Source of the DNA: Endomychus coccineus
Lineage: Eukaryota > Arthropoda > Insecta > Coleoptera > Endomychidae
Assembly (NCBI GenBank): GCA_958510875.1
Contig: OY294070.1
Location: forward strand, 114,928,703 to 114,992,702
DNA length: 64,000 bases
Direction of reading: 5' to 3'
Shown: positions 11,477 to 22,649 of the stretch, piece after piece
Numbering within the stretch: position 1 is the first letter of the stretch
Layout: each line of letters starts with the position of its first letter
The notes under the pieces: generated by a model
The model's input: the letters and a program-made list of their open reading frames with translations, nothing else
Database searches by the model: none
Told to the model about the DNA's origin: nothing
Position numbers and translations under genes: made by a program

Positions 11477-11719
11477 GTGTATAGGTTGCGGGTTAACCCG
11501 ACGTTTTTGAGGCTGGAGGCGGAGGATAAGGAAAACTTCGTGAACGAGTTGAGCGGCGGTGACGATGTCCTTGGATGTACGTCAGAATATGGTTTTCAGC
11601 GATCGAACGGCGGTTGGGTCTTACCTGGTCGGATCGTGTTCAACGACTACTGCTGCATGAAGAAGCGTGCGGGAAAAGGTAAAACAGAAAAAAATTACTA
11701 TAACGGACCGAACAAATAA
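11477..11719 (+). CDS. Unidentified 80-codon open frame, locally GC-richer
   Basis: This frame begins with ATG, ends with TAA and is visibly richer in G and C than its surroundings. The product contains RLEAEDKENFVNEL, then ELSGGDDVLGCTSEYGF, then CCMKKRAGKGKTEKN. I recognise no domain. Base composition unlike the neighbours suggests recently acquired or formerly constrained sequence, perhaps a retroelement gag piece or an old exon. Expression and identity are unknown. Confidence 0.3.
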   Translation: MYRLRVNPTFLRLEAEDKENFVNELSGGDDVLGCTSEYGFQRSNGGWVLPGRIVFNDYCCMKKRAGKGKTEKNYYNGPNK

Positions 11720-11874
11720 ATACTATTGATTTGGTCCTCCAAGCCTTCAAGCTTGAACCACACATTACATCGAATTATTGTGGTTCTAGATCACCTCTCG
11801 GTGGTCTCACAATCATATAAGTATACAACAAGATATTTAAAGACGATAACAATTCGATTTAATTCCCCTATTCT

Positions 11875-11990
11875 ATACTCAATGTTGAACAGAATCAGCC
11901 ATTACGTGATGAAAATCCATTATGAACTTTAATAAAGTAGCTTTAATTGAAATTAGTGAGAATCGAACTTTTAATCCTTGTTTTATTTAT
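11875..11990 (+). repeat. Fragment related to the 34.8-35.4 kb hAT remnant
   Basis: The stretch containing AACAGAATCAGCCAT and GTGATGAAAATC matches, in inverted orientation, 35,290-35,390 (there AATAGAATCAGCCATCATGT on the - strand). In both, a peptide LNRISHxVMKI can be read. It is a short coding-derived fragment of the same transposon-like sequence. Confidence 0.55.
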
Positions 11991-12111
11991 ACTGAATGTG
12001 TTATCTCATATCATTTAGTTCTTCTAGAATATTAGTTCACCTCTTTTGGGCATATTCTGAATATTGCAAAATATGATATTCACTAAAAGTAATCTCCATT
12101 TTAATAAACTG

Positions 12112-12240
12112 TAATAGAGTTCACACTGTGGATACTGGTGTAGCACTATAAATAAGAAATAAGCACCCCTATCCACTAAAACTAGTAGTAAAGTACTGAG
12201 GACCTTTCGGCTACCAAGTAGCAATCATCAGAGTAAGCTG
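12112..12240 (-). repeat. Dispersed hammerhead-bearing repeat, inverted copy
   Basis: About 125 bp matching 43,370-43,515 and 52,931-53,035. Read on the - strand, it starts with the hammerhead-like motif, then AGTGGATAGGGGTGCTTATT, then a block ending in CAGTGTGAACTCTATTACAG. It is arranged head to head with a second copy starting at 12,243. Confidence 0.8.
12194..12235 (-). ncRNA. Hammerhead ribozyme-like motif (type I, minimal)
   Basis: On the - strand all core pieces occur in order: 4-bp stem I strand TACT, CTGATGA, a stem II hairpin (GCTAC paired with GTAGC, TTG loop), GAA, an AGG...CCT stem III with almost no loop, the cleavage-site C, and AGTA closing stem I. Only the outermost stem II pair is mismatched. 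Hammerheads with very short stem III are established in Penelope-like retroelements and tend to act as dimers. Catalysis here is not shown. Confidence 0.65.
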
Positions 12241-12242
12241 TT

Positions 12243-12284
12243 TACTCTGATGATGGCTATTTGGTAGCCGGAAGATCCTCAGTA
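12243..12284 (+). ncRNA. Hammerhead ribozyme-like motif, degenerate partner
   Basis: Same layout as the motif on the opposite strand next to it: TACT, CTGATGA, hairpin GGCTA...TAGCC. The GAAAGGTCC segment has become GGAAGATCC, changing a core adenosine and stem III. AGTA closes stem I. The two motifs are separated by 7 bp and form an inverted pair. Confidence 0.45.
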
Positions 12285-12299
12285 CTTTAGTAGTATTTT

Positions 12300-13480
12300 G
12301 ATTGGATTATGATAAGCAGTTCCTATTAATAATTTTCATATTAGCGAAATTTAGCACTCACGTTTTTAAATAACATCTCAAGGAATACAAGTTAGAAGGA
12401 GATGAACAGTTTTAAGTGATATCTTTTCATTAAAATCTATTAGGACAAGGGAGTAAGATCTTCTCAAAATATTTCCATAAGCTCGGAGACATTGAAGCTT
12501 AGGACAGATTGAAATTAGTCGAAAATATTCCGAATTACGCCCCAGGAATTTTGATTAAGCCATATCTTTAGCCATCACGTTGGATATGTCTCAAGTGTTC
12601 CGTTACTTTGTGACCTTTCCATTCTTGGTTGGAACGCCCCTGAAGCGTTCTGGCAGCAATGAAATGAATTGAACCTGCAATTAATATATTGGCTCGTAGA
12701 TGATCGTTTTATACCACAATAAATTCATGAGTTTCCTTAACTGTTTAACCAAGGGGATGTTGAACTTCCTGGTGCTGTTGGGGCCACATAAACGTTTCAT
12801 TGCGCCCAAGAATTTATTTATTTATTCGCTTTCAATATAAAGCGAGCGCTTAACTATAATATATTCAGCTAACAATGTAAGTAAACACTCGTGGGTGGTA
12901 CATATACAATTATAATGTTAAAAATTATAAATAACCATAAGCATATTGCTGCAAGTAGCGAACTATGATGAACAGTTGTTTTAATGGACTCCAGGAAAAT
13001 AGAATAAAACTTCAAATTACTCTGCATATAAAATGAAATTAACGTACTTCATGCTCTCCATTTTGATAAATAAATTACTGGTTGCCTGTTTTATAATTTA
13101 CCATTAACATTTAACATTGTACGTAGGTCTACACCTGCGTGGCGATGAATAATCAATTAAAATATTATCTATTTCAATCCGTGGAGCTAGGTATGCCCAA
13201 TTCAAGAGCCATTACAGTAATGACTGAATTTCTTAATGCGAATTTAAGTATTGTAAATTGAGTGTTGCGCTGATATAAATTATAGACTAGGAATAATAAA
13301 AAAACATTTCATGTGAAAAACGCGTTTGATTTATGTTTATCAATGATCTACTGGCCTTTCTGAGGCTAATATTGACGAAAAATATACAACTTTGACGGCA
13401 TCAAGTGATATAATTGGTTTAGATTCTGAACCAAAAATCCGGTAGATGTGGGTTCGACCCTTATCTATGGTTCAATGTTT
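12300..13480. other. Intergenic, no gene seen
   Basis: No protein similarity. A TTTATTTATTTATT run at about 12,812 may be the microsatellite tail of an unrecognised non-LTR element. A GGTTCGACCC word at about 13,450 recalls a tRNA B box but without a convincing tRNA fold. Confidence 0.45.
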
Positions 13481-13647
13481 ACTTATATTCTTCTACGACT
13501 AGAAGCTGCTTCTGCTGAGTGATGTTTGCCCAAGCAAAGGAATGACATCAAACTTGGTTATTTTCACAGCCAACTCACTTCAACAAAATCCCTAAATAAC
13601 TGCCGTGCTATTTTCGTTAAACCAGATATTTGTCAACACATTTCAGA

Positions 13648-15501
13648 CAGTGGCGGCTCGTGAACTTTTTAAGAGAGGAGGCTGGACATAAAACGTTTTT
13701 TTTAAACTCTACTCAGCCAATTAATTTAACCTTTGCACAGCGACCGTACCAGCTACTTGAGTGACAAAATTAATTGTTGCCCAGCAAGAACCAACGTGGA
13801 GGTGTAGAGTTTCTCTTGACAAGAAATTTTTTTGTTCGTTTTTTGTTTTTAATTTTTTTTTGGATTTTTGATATAATTTCTTTTTTTTGAAATTTTTCAT
13901 ATTTCGTTTTTTTTTTATTAATTTTATTAACTTTTTTTATGTATTAACGGAATTCTACGGTCTTTCGGTTGCGAAAAATGATCAATAATATTATCATAAA
14001 ATGTATCATTCTGTTTTGAGTGTCTTACTAAACCTTTTTCAATAGATATCAAACTAACATCGTATAAACGATTTTGGCTCATTGTATTTGGCATGTAAGT
14101 TTTACTTCGTTTGAGAGTAGAAAATGATCTCTCCACCGATGCCGACGTGACAGGAATGGTGACTGTCAAACAAAGTAGTTTATAAAACTAAGGTAAAACT
14201 TGTTGCAAATCATTGTCTATCATATATTTTATCATATCGGCGTGACTGTCGTACTGGCCTAAAATATCTTTATCCGAGTATATAACGCATAATTCATTGT
14301 GCAGTGTTATTTTATCAAAAAATTTATATTTTAGAACTAAGTTACCTAAAAGTGTATTGGGAAACTCTCTTGAAAAAGATTCGAAACATTTTCTATTCGT
14401 CAAGTCGAAAAACTTCAATTCATGTAAATCGGAAAATCGAATCTCAATTTGACCTTTAACAGTATCTCTAAAATTTCATAAAAAAGTTGTTTATAATGTA
14501 GTTTCTTGTCTACCAAATTATATGTTTTCCTCCTTTTCCCGGGAGGAACCTCATCAGTAGGAAAATTTTCAAATGAAATATTAAAATGAAATTCTGTATC
14601 ACGGAAACTTGAAATGTTATCAATGAGATGTTTCAAACGACGACTCTTGAATAAATTATATCAGTGAATTTATGTTGTAAAATTTGAAAAATAAGATCAA
14701 TTTGTTCAAGTATAAATTTAAAAGCATCAAGAAAAAACAAAATTTCTTAATTTTCCAAATGAGATTTTAAACCAACAGCAGCATTTAATGAAACCCAAGT
14801 GCCCCCAACATGAAGTTGTATCTGATGTAAATAGCAAACAATACCAGCAATATAATTTATTGTGTACCTCAGATCTTGTTAACCATACATATTTTTTATA
14901 ATTATCAGTATTAAATGATCGATTTTGAAGCTTAACTGTCATCACTAATCCTTTCAAATCCGGTAAAGGCCGTTTATTGTTGAAAAACACTTTTCTGTCA
15001 TATGTTAATCCACTAAATGGATTTTCTAAGAAGTCAGCAACTGAATCACTACTCATTTTAACGTTTAATAATTTACAGAACAGACAAATTCTAATCTAAC
15101 CTTCCTTCGCGTCGCGTGGCGTGACTCAATAGCAACCCATAAACAAGAACTGACGCAGCACGTGTCGCAGCAAGTATCGTATTTCATACAACTGACCGGC
15201 TGCGAACGAGAGGCTAGCCTACAGAGAACGTTGTAATTCTAGTGTTTTACTTAACGTAGAGCAATTGGACTGGCTGGAAAAACGGCAACTGTGTTGAGCA
15301 CACGTATTTAGCGTTTGAGATATATAGAGAATCTAGCCTCTGGGCACTGTTGCCAGATTAAAACTAACTACTGACAACGGGGAATTAATTGTAAAATTTA
15401 AAGAATTATCAGAGAAACAGGAAATAAAATGGAGAATGATCATTAAGATAAATTGGTGAGGAGGCTGAGCCTCCTTAGCCTCCTTCGAGGAGCCGCCACT
15501 G
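13648..15501 (-). mobile_element. hAT transposon with TIRs and 8-bp target duplication
   Basis: The 1,854-bp element begins CAGTGGCGGCTC and ends with its exact inverse, GAGCCGCCACTG. Flanks are ATTTCAGA (13,640-13,647) and ATTTTAGA (15,502-15,509), an 8-bp target-site duplication with one difference. An 8-bp duplication and CAG...CTG ends are standard for hAT elements. The unoccupied site can be read at about 39,440-39,480. Transposase remnants lie on the - strand. Confidence 0.92.
13927..15056 (-). pseudogene. hAT transposase remnant (TTF/ZMYM-type)
   Basis: Starts at MSSDSVADFLENPF. A TTF-type zinc-finger segment follows: KKYVWLTRSEVHNKLYCWYC, which matches the W-T-x-S...L-C-C-C-L pattern of the family. 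The middle of the protein is largely deleted or frameshifted (frames at 14,415-14,636 and 14,188-14,418). The C-terminal dimerisation region is well kept at 13,927-14,169: TIPVTSASVERSFSTLKR, then TYMPNTMSQNRL. The full family protein is several hundred residues longer, so this copy cannot supply transposase. Confidence 0.9.
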
Positions 15502-15920
15502 ATTTTAGAGCCGCCGATATGAACTGTCAATTTATTATATTGACTTGACAATTCCTATTGACAGTTCATAATTCTAACTCTTCAGCGTCATTGTGGAAAA
15601 TGAAGAAGCAGCCAACAAGCACCTCCAAGATACATCATATACAAGGATGATTAAGTAGGAATTACATACCTATAATATGATTACACCTTGAAACGACTGT
15701 TGTCGATCTTGGTCAAAATGAATGAGTTCCAACCAGTATACGAAGCAGATATGTTAGCCAAAAAATTAGGCCAACGAAAGGCTCCGTCTACCACCTTAAT
15801 GTTAGATTCTTAACCGCATTGAACACATTCGGTCTATAACTGAAAACTCACGCACATTGGCACGAATAGTAGTTCGACAGAAATATGGGCGAAGACAGTA
15901 ATTCTGGGTTTATTATTAAC

Positions 15921-16040
15921 GCTCATAGCCTCAGCAATCTCGTGCACTTCAACTCACCAATCGTATAATATCATACCATGAATTTCTGGCATTGTGACCT
16001 CAATTGGACGACCAGAACGTTCGGCATCCTTCAAATTAAT
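15921..16040 (-). mobile_element. Mos1-type mariner transposase fragment
   Basis: About 120 bp corresponding to the N-terminal part of the mariner at 39,959-41,155: shared CATAGCCTCAGCAATCTCGT and, on the - strand, a RSGRPIEVT-like peptide. It lies immediately beyond the repeat copy 1 homology and is a separate truncated insertion. Confidence 0.7.
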
Positions 16041-16117
16041 GTTGGTAGTGAGTGACTTTTGTTGAATGAGTATTTTTATCAGAGTTGTTCATTATGTGAA
16101 TACAATTCTCCTATGGA

Positions 16118-16330
16118 AATTTGGATATTCTGCTTTGTGATTTTCAATAAAATTGTAGAATGTTAAGCGGGATTCTGTATCAATCGGTAATAAGTCTTGA
16201 ATTTTGAACATGGTATGGCTGTAGAAGTTGCTCCTTCAGAACTTCATTGACAATTGATTTGGGAACCGCTAATTCCAGCCCTGGTATCTAGTACTTAGTC
16301 TTGTGTTTTCATCAACTCTGTCTAAAATTT
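16118..16330 (-). mobile_element. DUF4817-type mariner fragment
   Basis: On the - strand, broken frames give an SIVNEVLKEQLLQPYHV segment followed by a worn IQDLLPIDTESRL-like stretch and FIENHKAEYP. This is the linker region between DNA-binding and catalytic domains, as in the element at 30.4-32.6 kb (SLVHNVLKEELLYPYHIKTI). There are no ends. Confidence 0.65.
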
Positions 16331-16780
16331 TTGCAGATACAAACGCGTGGCTAAAAAGTGAATAAAAGCTAATAAAGATTTTTCGACCTATTTAAAAAAA
16401 TGTAGGAAAAGTCCTTTTCGAAGCCGCCTAGCGCCCAAACTAAGCAACTTCTCATATGAGTAGGTTGAGTTGAATCATCATATTTGCGGCCAAGGGACTT
16501 CTTCCGTTGTACACGCCATTTCCGGACACTGTATATTTATAACCAGAAAAATTATATAGTTTCATTTGAGAAACTGAAGATGGAAAAAACAAAACAGTTC
16601 CTATTTTCACTTTAAAGCGATCTGCAAATATTCAAATTCATCCTACCGATAGGAACGGCGCAATGGTGTCCACGTTACATAAGCACTCATGCACACACCA
16701 ACATCATATCAAAAATAGTCTATATCGATTAAAAAAGGCTTGAAACGGGTATTTCCGCAAAAAATTTCAGATCGATTATA
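16331..16780. other. Intergenic, nothing recognised
   Basis: No similarity noticed up to the TA at 16,779-16,780 that borders the next transposon. Confidence 0.5.
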
Positions 16781-18266
16781 CTGGGTTCCCCATAATAGAC
16801 TACCCATTTTATATTATTAATAAATTCCCTACGAGATAACTAAATAGGTTGTTCTCTGTGAGATTATCTTCTGTAGTCTTTGGGATTTAAGTAAATTATC
16901 AATCCAGTAGGCGCCTGTCACGAATAAATCACAAATTAATAATTCCGTGGAACGCCATTTTTCTACAAGAAGTTTGTTAGTTTTCATCAATAATTATTTA
17001 ATTTTTTTGCTTTGAGACATTATTTCAACATCCGTTTGAACTTTCATGGATTACTCAGTCCAACAACGTGTGTTTTGTGTGGAAACTTACATAAGAAGCA
17101 ATTCGATAAAAGAAGTTAGGCGTGCATTCCGGCGTCAGTTTAATAACAACAATAGGGGTCACGCGCCAAATCGTAAAACTGTTAAGTTATGGGTTCGTCA
17201 TTGGTGTGAAAATGGTTGTGTACAAAATTTGAAGAAGCCTGGACATCGAAGAACAGTTCGTACACCAAAAAATATTGAACAAGTTAGAATTGCGTTTACG
17301 AGAAGTCCTAAAAGGTGTGCTAATCGACAAACCCTTATCCTAGGAATATCGTAGGGAAGCTTAGATCGAATTCTTCAAAGGGATTTAAAATTTCATCCCC
17401 ATAAATAACAAATGGCACCGCACGTTAGCAATCAAGGTAACGAAGCAAAGTTAGCATTTTGTCAAGAATTTTTGAATTTACATCAAGGAGCAATTCACAG
17501 TCTCCTAATGACCGACGAAGCAAATCTTTGTTTGAACGGCATGGTCAATAAACAGAATTTTAGATACGGGTCAAATGAAAATCCTCGTGAAATCTTTACA
17601 CAGAACCTCCATAATCCAAGAGTTGTTGTTTGGTGTAGAGTAGGATCTTTTGGTATTATTGGCCCTTATTTTTTTGAGGATGAAAATAACCGCGCTGTAA
17701 CAGTAACATCCGAGCTCTACGTTAATATGCTAGAGATATAGAGATATTTCTCATTCCAGAATTGAATAGACGGGGATTACTAAACAATACGTTACTATTC
17801 CAACAGCTCATACCGCCAGAAACTCAATGAGGGACCTGCGAGAAATGTTTAATGGCCGACTCATTTCTCGATTCGGAGATTTGCCTTGGCCTTCGAGGTC
17901 CCCCGACTTAACGGCACCCGATTTTTTCCTGTGGGGATATTCAAAAGTCAGAGTTTTTGCGAGTCGTCCAGGTACAATCGAGGAACTGAAAGTCAAAATT
18001 CGTGAAGAAGTTGAAGGAATAGACGAAGGTTTGCTACGCCGTGTAATAACCACTTCTTATCTAATATTGAGAAATATGTTGAAGTTGGTGGAGGTCATTT
18101 AGAAGACGTGATTTTTAAAAGTTAGAATTAAATTAGTCAAATATTTATAAGTTATGATAAATCCCAAAGAGTTAGCTGTAATTTAGTAAAATAAACAGTT
18201 TGTTTTGTTAACTAAAAAAATTCTAATTGAAATATTAAAATGGGTAGTCTATTATAGGGAACCCAG
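16781..18266 (+). mobile_element. Mariner-superfamily transposon, full length, dead
   Basis: The 1,486-bp element is flanked by TA on both sides (16,779-16,780 and 18,267-18,268). Its ends are inverted repeats of about 31 bp: CTGGGTTCCCCATAATAGAC at the left and the inverse of CTGGGTTCCCTATAATAGAC at the right, followed by TACCCATTTTA on both. One + strand transposase remnant fills the interior. TA duplication and TIRs are diagnostic for the Tc1/mariner superfamily. Confidence 0.95.
17046..18102 (+). pseudogene. DUF4817-type mariner transposase, catalytic Asp lost
   Basis: MDYSVQQRVFCVETYIRSN opens a DUF4817-type helix-turn-helix domain that runs through VRRAFRRQF, KTVKLWV and RTVRTPKNIEQV. 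Premature stops occur after LILGIS (17,352) and near 17,408. The catalytic domain has MTDEAN (first Asp) at about 17,508. At 17,797-17,805 the expected FQQDGATAHTAR reads as FQ joined to TAHTAR in another frame: a small deletion has removed the second catalytic Asp and shifted the frame. The third Asp is kept in SRSPDLTAPDFFLWG (about 17,900-17,940). The element could not have moved itself after the deletion. Confidence 0.92.
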
Positions 18267-18267
18267 T

Positions 18268-19855
18268 ATATACTGAGGGAAGTAAAAACAGTGTGCCATA
18301 AAAACAAAGGAAGTTAAAAGTCATTATCAATTTATCACGTCAAACCGCAATTATTGGTTTCAAATGCTATATATTCATTTTATTTATGTATTTGCAGAGA
18401 TCTCACAAAACGTATTAGAGAAGAGTTTCCGTTCCTTTACGAAATTCATTTTTACAAGGGAAATGAGTGCATTGCTCATAGTCATGACCATGTCCAACCC
18501 TCCAAATTTTTGATGGCATTTTACTTTACTATCTTTTAAAGCAATACAATGCGTTTCAATCACAGTAACTCACAAAACTCTCTTACAATACTGATTCGTA
18601 AAACTCAAGCTACACAACCTAGTTTGGACTCCACCTATGAAATTTCAAGTTTATCTTCGGGTGCATTATAGGAACGTACGTAGTGCGGCTAACCTCCTCC
18701 ATGTCTCAATTAAATTCGAAACGGTGTTTAGCCATTCGAAATTCGTATAAATTATAGGTTCGATCCAATCTTAAAGTGTGATATTGGGTGGCCCTAGGAT
18801 ATTGAAGTATAACACGACTGTATAATAGACATTGCGCACTATTTTATCGATGTCTAAACGTTACAATACTAAAACTTTTGATTAATCGGTGCCTCAGAGC
18901 CTTATTTCAAGGAAGTCGTCATTTAAATAATATTCATCTTATTTCTTGCCTTAGCTGGCTATTATGAGCTTCCATTGCGACGTTAATGTATGATATGTTT
19001 GTTAAATTTGAATTTATGTTGGTGTAATTTAGCATAATTTAAGATGGAGAGCCGTATTATTTTGGCGTATGCCTTCAATCATTGTGTTACATTGTTCAAC
19101 AAATATTCTAATAGAAGGTACATATCGTGAACAAACATTTACATTTCTACCTATAAGGAAGGTAATATTCACATGGTTCAGAATGTTTGAATGATTCATT
19201 GTATAATATTTGTTTTGAGCTCGTGCTCATAACAATCACGTTGGAACTTATTACAACTGGAGCAGCATAAATAAAATAAAAGATCGTAATATGTGAGACG
19301 TGTTTGAACAAGTCATTGTCTAGTCGTCCTTCATACTTCCAGAAAATGGATAATCAACCTCAAATAATCATTTGCATTAAACTTTGCCTCAATTCAAAGT
19401 TTGTATTCGCTAGAGTGAGATATTAGATCTCGATTATTGAAAGAGGAACTTTCATGAAATTTTCATTTGTTGCAAAATCTATTTATTGTTTAGTGTGTGG
19501 TTTTCACTTGTATTTGCATCTGGTTTGGAGCATTTTTGAGTATGATGGCTTCAGGCACATCCGACTCTATACTAGCCCGGAACGATGCCAAAGCTGGCAG
19601 CACTGTATAGTGTCATGACATTATATGAATGGCATGGTTACATGTTAAAGTCTGCTAATTGAATGGCATATATAAGCCAATTCGCACAACATCTCTACAG
19701 CGACAATACTTTGGTGGAATATGAATTTGTGTAAAGTATATTATATCGAGGATTAGTGCTTGAATTTGCATGAAACTGAGTTATTGTGATAGTTAATTTC
19801 ACTTTGTTAAATACCCTCTTATTGAAAAGAAAGTTGATTGCAATTTCGAACTTTA
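18268..19855. other. Intergenic, no gene supported
   Basis: A stretch at 18,400-18,500 preceded by TATTTGCAG could mimic an exon but matches nothing I know. A TATATAAG box at about 19,669 has no gene behind it. Otherwise featureless and AT-rich. Confidence 0.45.
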
Positions 19856-19859
19856 CAGT

Positions 19860-20345
19860 TCATTATCAAAACATACAATGAAAAAACTGAATGAATCACA
19901 TTCTGAGGATTGTATTACGTGAAATTTAACAGGGTGAACAAAGTGGAATTTCCTTAATCTAGTTGCTCGTAAAGTATTCTAATAGATTAGGTCTTCTACC
20001 CTTCGTAATTGTATGTAGAATATTCAAGATTTCTAGCTGTACTGGGTTTCTATAAAGTGGTTTGAAGAATTCGAATCACTTTTATTCAATTGAAATGCCT
20101 TGAAATGTTCCTTATATCTAACTTCAAACGATTTTCCTGTTTGGCCAATGTATAGGGCATTACATTCCTCACAAATCAACTCATAAACTCCCTGACCTCC
20201 GTAATTTATTTGATTCAGTTTTGGCATTGAAAAATATGTTTTTGGAAGTTTTTGGCTTGGTCAGAAGGATACATTTGACTTTTTTTTCTTAAAAACATTC
20301 GAGATGTTATTACATATTGGCTCAAAGTACATGAAGATAACACAT
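19860..20345 (-). mobile_element. Penelope-like element, GIY-YIG endonuclease end
   Basis: The - strand frame at 20,033-20,227 has GGQGVYELICEECNALYIGQ followed by TGKSFEVRYKEHF, i.e. the GIY-YIG core (GVY...YIG) with the downstream Arg and Glu-His typical of the PLE endonuclease. After a shift, an ITKGRRPNLLEYF-like C-terminal stretch continues to about 19,960. RT is absent, so it is a 5'-truncated copy, as usual for PLEs. Confidence 0.85.
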
Positions 20346-20349
20346 TTTT

Positions 20350-21785
20350 CCTCAGTTTTTTGTTGCACGTTGAGATTTATTTATTTAATAGTTAATCTTA
20401 AAAATTTTTCCTTGATTAAATTATTTATTAACGATACAGAATACCTGTAATCAGCAATCAGCAATGTTTCTTATAGGGTCTAACTCAGTCAAAAACGCTG
20501 GTTCTTTTGATGATACGGAAAAGGCTCTATATCATAGATTGGTATTCAATGCAAGAAACTTCAAAACTTAATTGGAAACTAGATTAAAATATACCAAAAG
20601 AAAAATCTAGAATACCGACCCCTAAAATGATTTTAGAGTATTAAATCTTTCTAATACTTATTTTTCATAAGATGATCTTGATTCGCTAGGTAAAGGCCCA
20701 ACGTATAACCCAAACCATAATATTAAAAATTTTGGAGAAATAGTTATTGCAGGATCAGAAATATGTCAGTCAATAACCTCGGATCGCACAATACCTGAAC
20801 AACACTAAACACTCCATCTCGTGTGGTGGGCTTATTGCTAACCAAAGTTGAGACAAAAGGCTGTGCCATCAATTTTTCCAAATTTGCCAACATATTTATC
20901 AATAAGAAATCAGTGATAAAAATCCGGCAATTTCCATTTAGTAATTTTAGTGAAATTGTTAAGTTATTACCAGTGTTAAATCTAATTGGAAATGAAATGA
21001 TCTATGTAACAAAATTCATGATCAATATGGTACAAAGTAGTGGTCTCAAATGTTCTCCGTGTGATAACGGATAATCACAAAATGAATCGAACAATGTTTA
21101 CTAATACGATATCTGCAGGACAAATAAACTTTTTGCAATAATCAAGAACAAAATAATAATGAATCATAATCAAAAACAGGAAGCTACGTACAAGGGAATG
21201 GAATGAGGTCATTCTATCGTCGATTCCAAGAGACCCAAGAGGGGAAAAATCTGTGACGTACTCACAGACATTGTTCCATATATTACAACGTTATTTATGA
21301 TCAATTGATTCATGTTTTGGATTATTTTCAATAACAACTAAATAAAACCTACTCTAAACCTGTATCAATATCAATAAATATACGTACTAGGGATTGCTAT
21401 TATTCATCCACGGAGAACCAACTCTAATATGTATAGGTCTATTGAAAAGAGACCTATACTATCTCCTGGAGCTTTAGATTCCATTCTACCAAACATAATT
21501 TAACCTCCAGGGCATTCTTTTTATTCAGAAGCGCCAGGGGGCCTTATTTCCGATTAGATACTGGACTTGATCTAGGTTAAATAAGAACATTATCTATGTG
21601 TACTTTCGTTATAACGGTTGACAACTTATAGGAAGGCAAACCTAACCTAATTTTTATTTATCATGTACTCAATTGTATTGAGATTAGAAACAGTTGAGAA
21701 GTCAATTGCACCTATTATGATTCCATAAGTTTATATTCAAACATCCAATTTGTATTTACAGGTAGTGTGTATTTTTCATACACCC
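20350..21785. other. Intergenic, nothing recognised
   Basis: One 83-codon frame (20,823-21,074, +) has no recognisable features and sits in AT-rich sequence. No repeat structure was noticed. Confidence 0.45.
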
Positions 21786-21789
21786 AACC

Positions 21790-22030
21790 CTAGGTAGTGC
21801 AGAACTAGAGTTAACATATACACTAAAACAGTATTTTGTTTACCTATCTTTGTGTAAATTCAACACTATGTAATGCAGAATTAGTTAATATACACTAAAA
21901 ATAGTGTTTTGTTTATTTTAGTCAATATACACTTGAAACAGTGTAAATCCAATACTAGGTAGTGCAGAATTAGAGAACAACAGAAACAGTATTTTGTTTA
22001 CTCTAGTGTAATATTACACTAACATCATAC
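21790..22030. repeat. Three-unit tandem repeat, 75-90 bp
   Basis: Units begin at 21,790, 21,866 and 21,955, each starting CTAGGTAGTGCAGAATTAG or a close variant and containing ACACTAAAACAGTATTTTGT. The array is AT-rich and rich in short TACACT/AGTGTA inversions. Scattered AGTGTAAA-like words continue to about 22,215. No coding content. Confidence 0.75.
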
Positions 22031-22354
22031 TTTTAATACCGTTACATTTTTTTTATAACATATTTTAGAGTTTCTTAGTGTATATTTGTGCACTGACGTA
22101 ATACTGGATTATGTTGTATCTCATCTGCCATGGTATAAAAGACTCTGAATAAGGCGACTATTTAACACTAACGTTAGAGTGAAGTTACCATTAGAATTTA
22201 CACTAGATGCAGAGTGAATTTATCAGACTAAAAACATGTGAACTATATAGGATATTTTCAGTGTTATCTAGAGTAGAAATTTCTTTCTAAATTTTGTACT
22301 GCGTATAACGATAAGCAAATCTACATCATGACCTCTGAAACTATCTTCTAGAGC

Positions 22355-22640
22355 CGACATAAACTGGCGGTTGTATCCACAAAGAAAGGGTTAGACTGGT
22401 GTTGATGTCAGGTCATCCGGGCATGGTAGGAAACGAAATAGCAGACTTGCTGGGCTTATAACATATTTCGAAACGGAACTACAGGAAGCATTGCCTACCC
22501 AGCAACCGGCATGGTAATCACCAAATACTGGGTAGAAACCAAAGGTTTTATTAGAGAATCCAAATAATTATTCATAGGGGACCATGCAAACCGAAAATTT
22601 ATGAGGAATTGAATTAAGAAATAAAAATGGGCTACTTCCA
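22355..22640 (+). mobile_element. Non-LTR RNase H C-terminal fragment
   Basis: Frame GTT-AGA gives VRLVLMSGHPGMVGNEIADL, the last RNase H block of I/R1/LOA-type non-LTR elements (usually W-V-P-G-H-S-G...N-E-x-A-D). Downstream pieces such as the KYWVETKG word fit the linker that follows. Stops interrupt it. It may belong to the same lineage as the 57.0-58.8 kb element. Confidence 0.7.
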
Positions 22641-22649
22641 CATTCTCCT

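Larger units (their letters stand above)
13490..15920. repeat. Dispersed repeat copy 1, split by the hAT insertion
   Basis: Flanks at 13,490-13,647 and 15,502-15,920 join to match 39,320-39,957 plus 41,156-41,290. Examples are CAACTCACTTCAACAA, CTAAATAACTGCC, a GCCGATAT junction word, TACACCTTGAAACGAC and TTGGCACGAATAGTAGTTC. Copy 1 contains the hAT but lacks the Mos1-type mariner found in copy 2. Confidence 0.8.

Noticed and set aside
13405..13490. tRNA-like segment with GGTTCGACCC
   Set aside because: A B-box-like word exists, but I could not build acceptor, anticodon and D stems with a sensible A box; at best a decayed SINE piece.
18350..18540. Possible host exon after TATTTGCAG
   Set aside because: The open stretch (DLTKRIREEFPFLYEIHFYK) has a plausible acceptor but no donor, neighbours or family match; not enough to call a gene.
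19669..19705. Core promoter (TATATAAG plus initiator-like sequence)
   Set aside because: TATA-like words are common in this AT-rich DNA and no coding sequence or element start follows.
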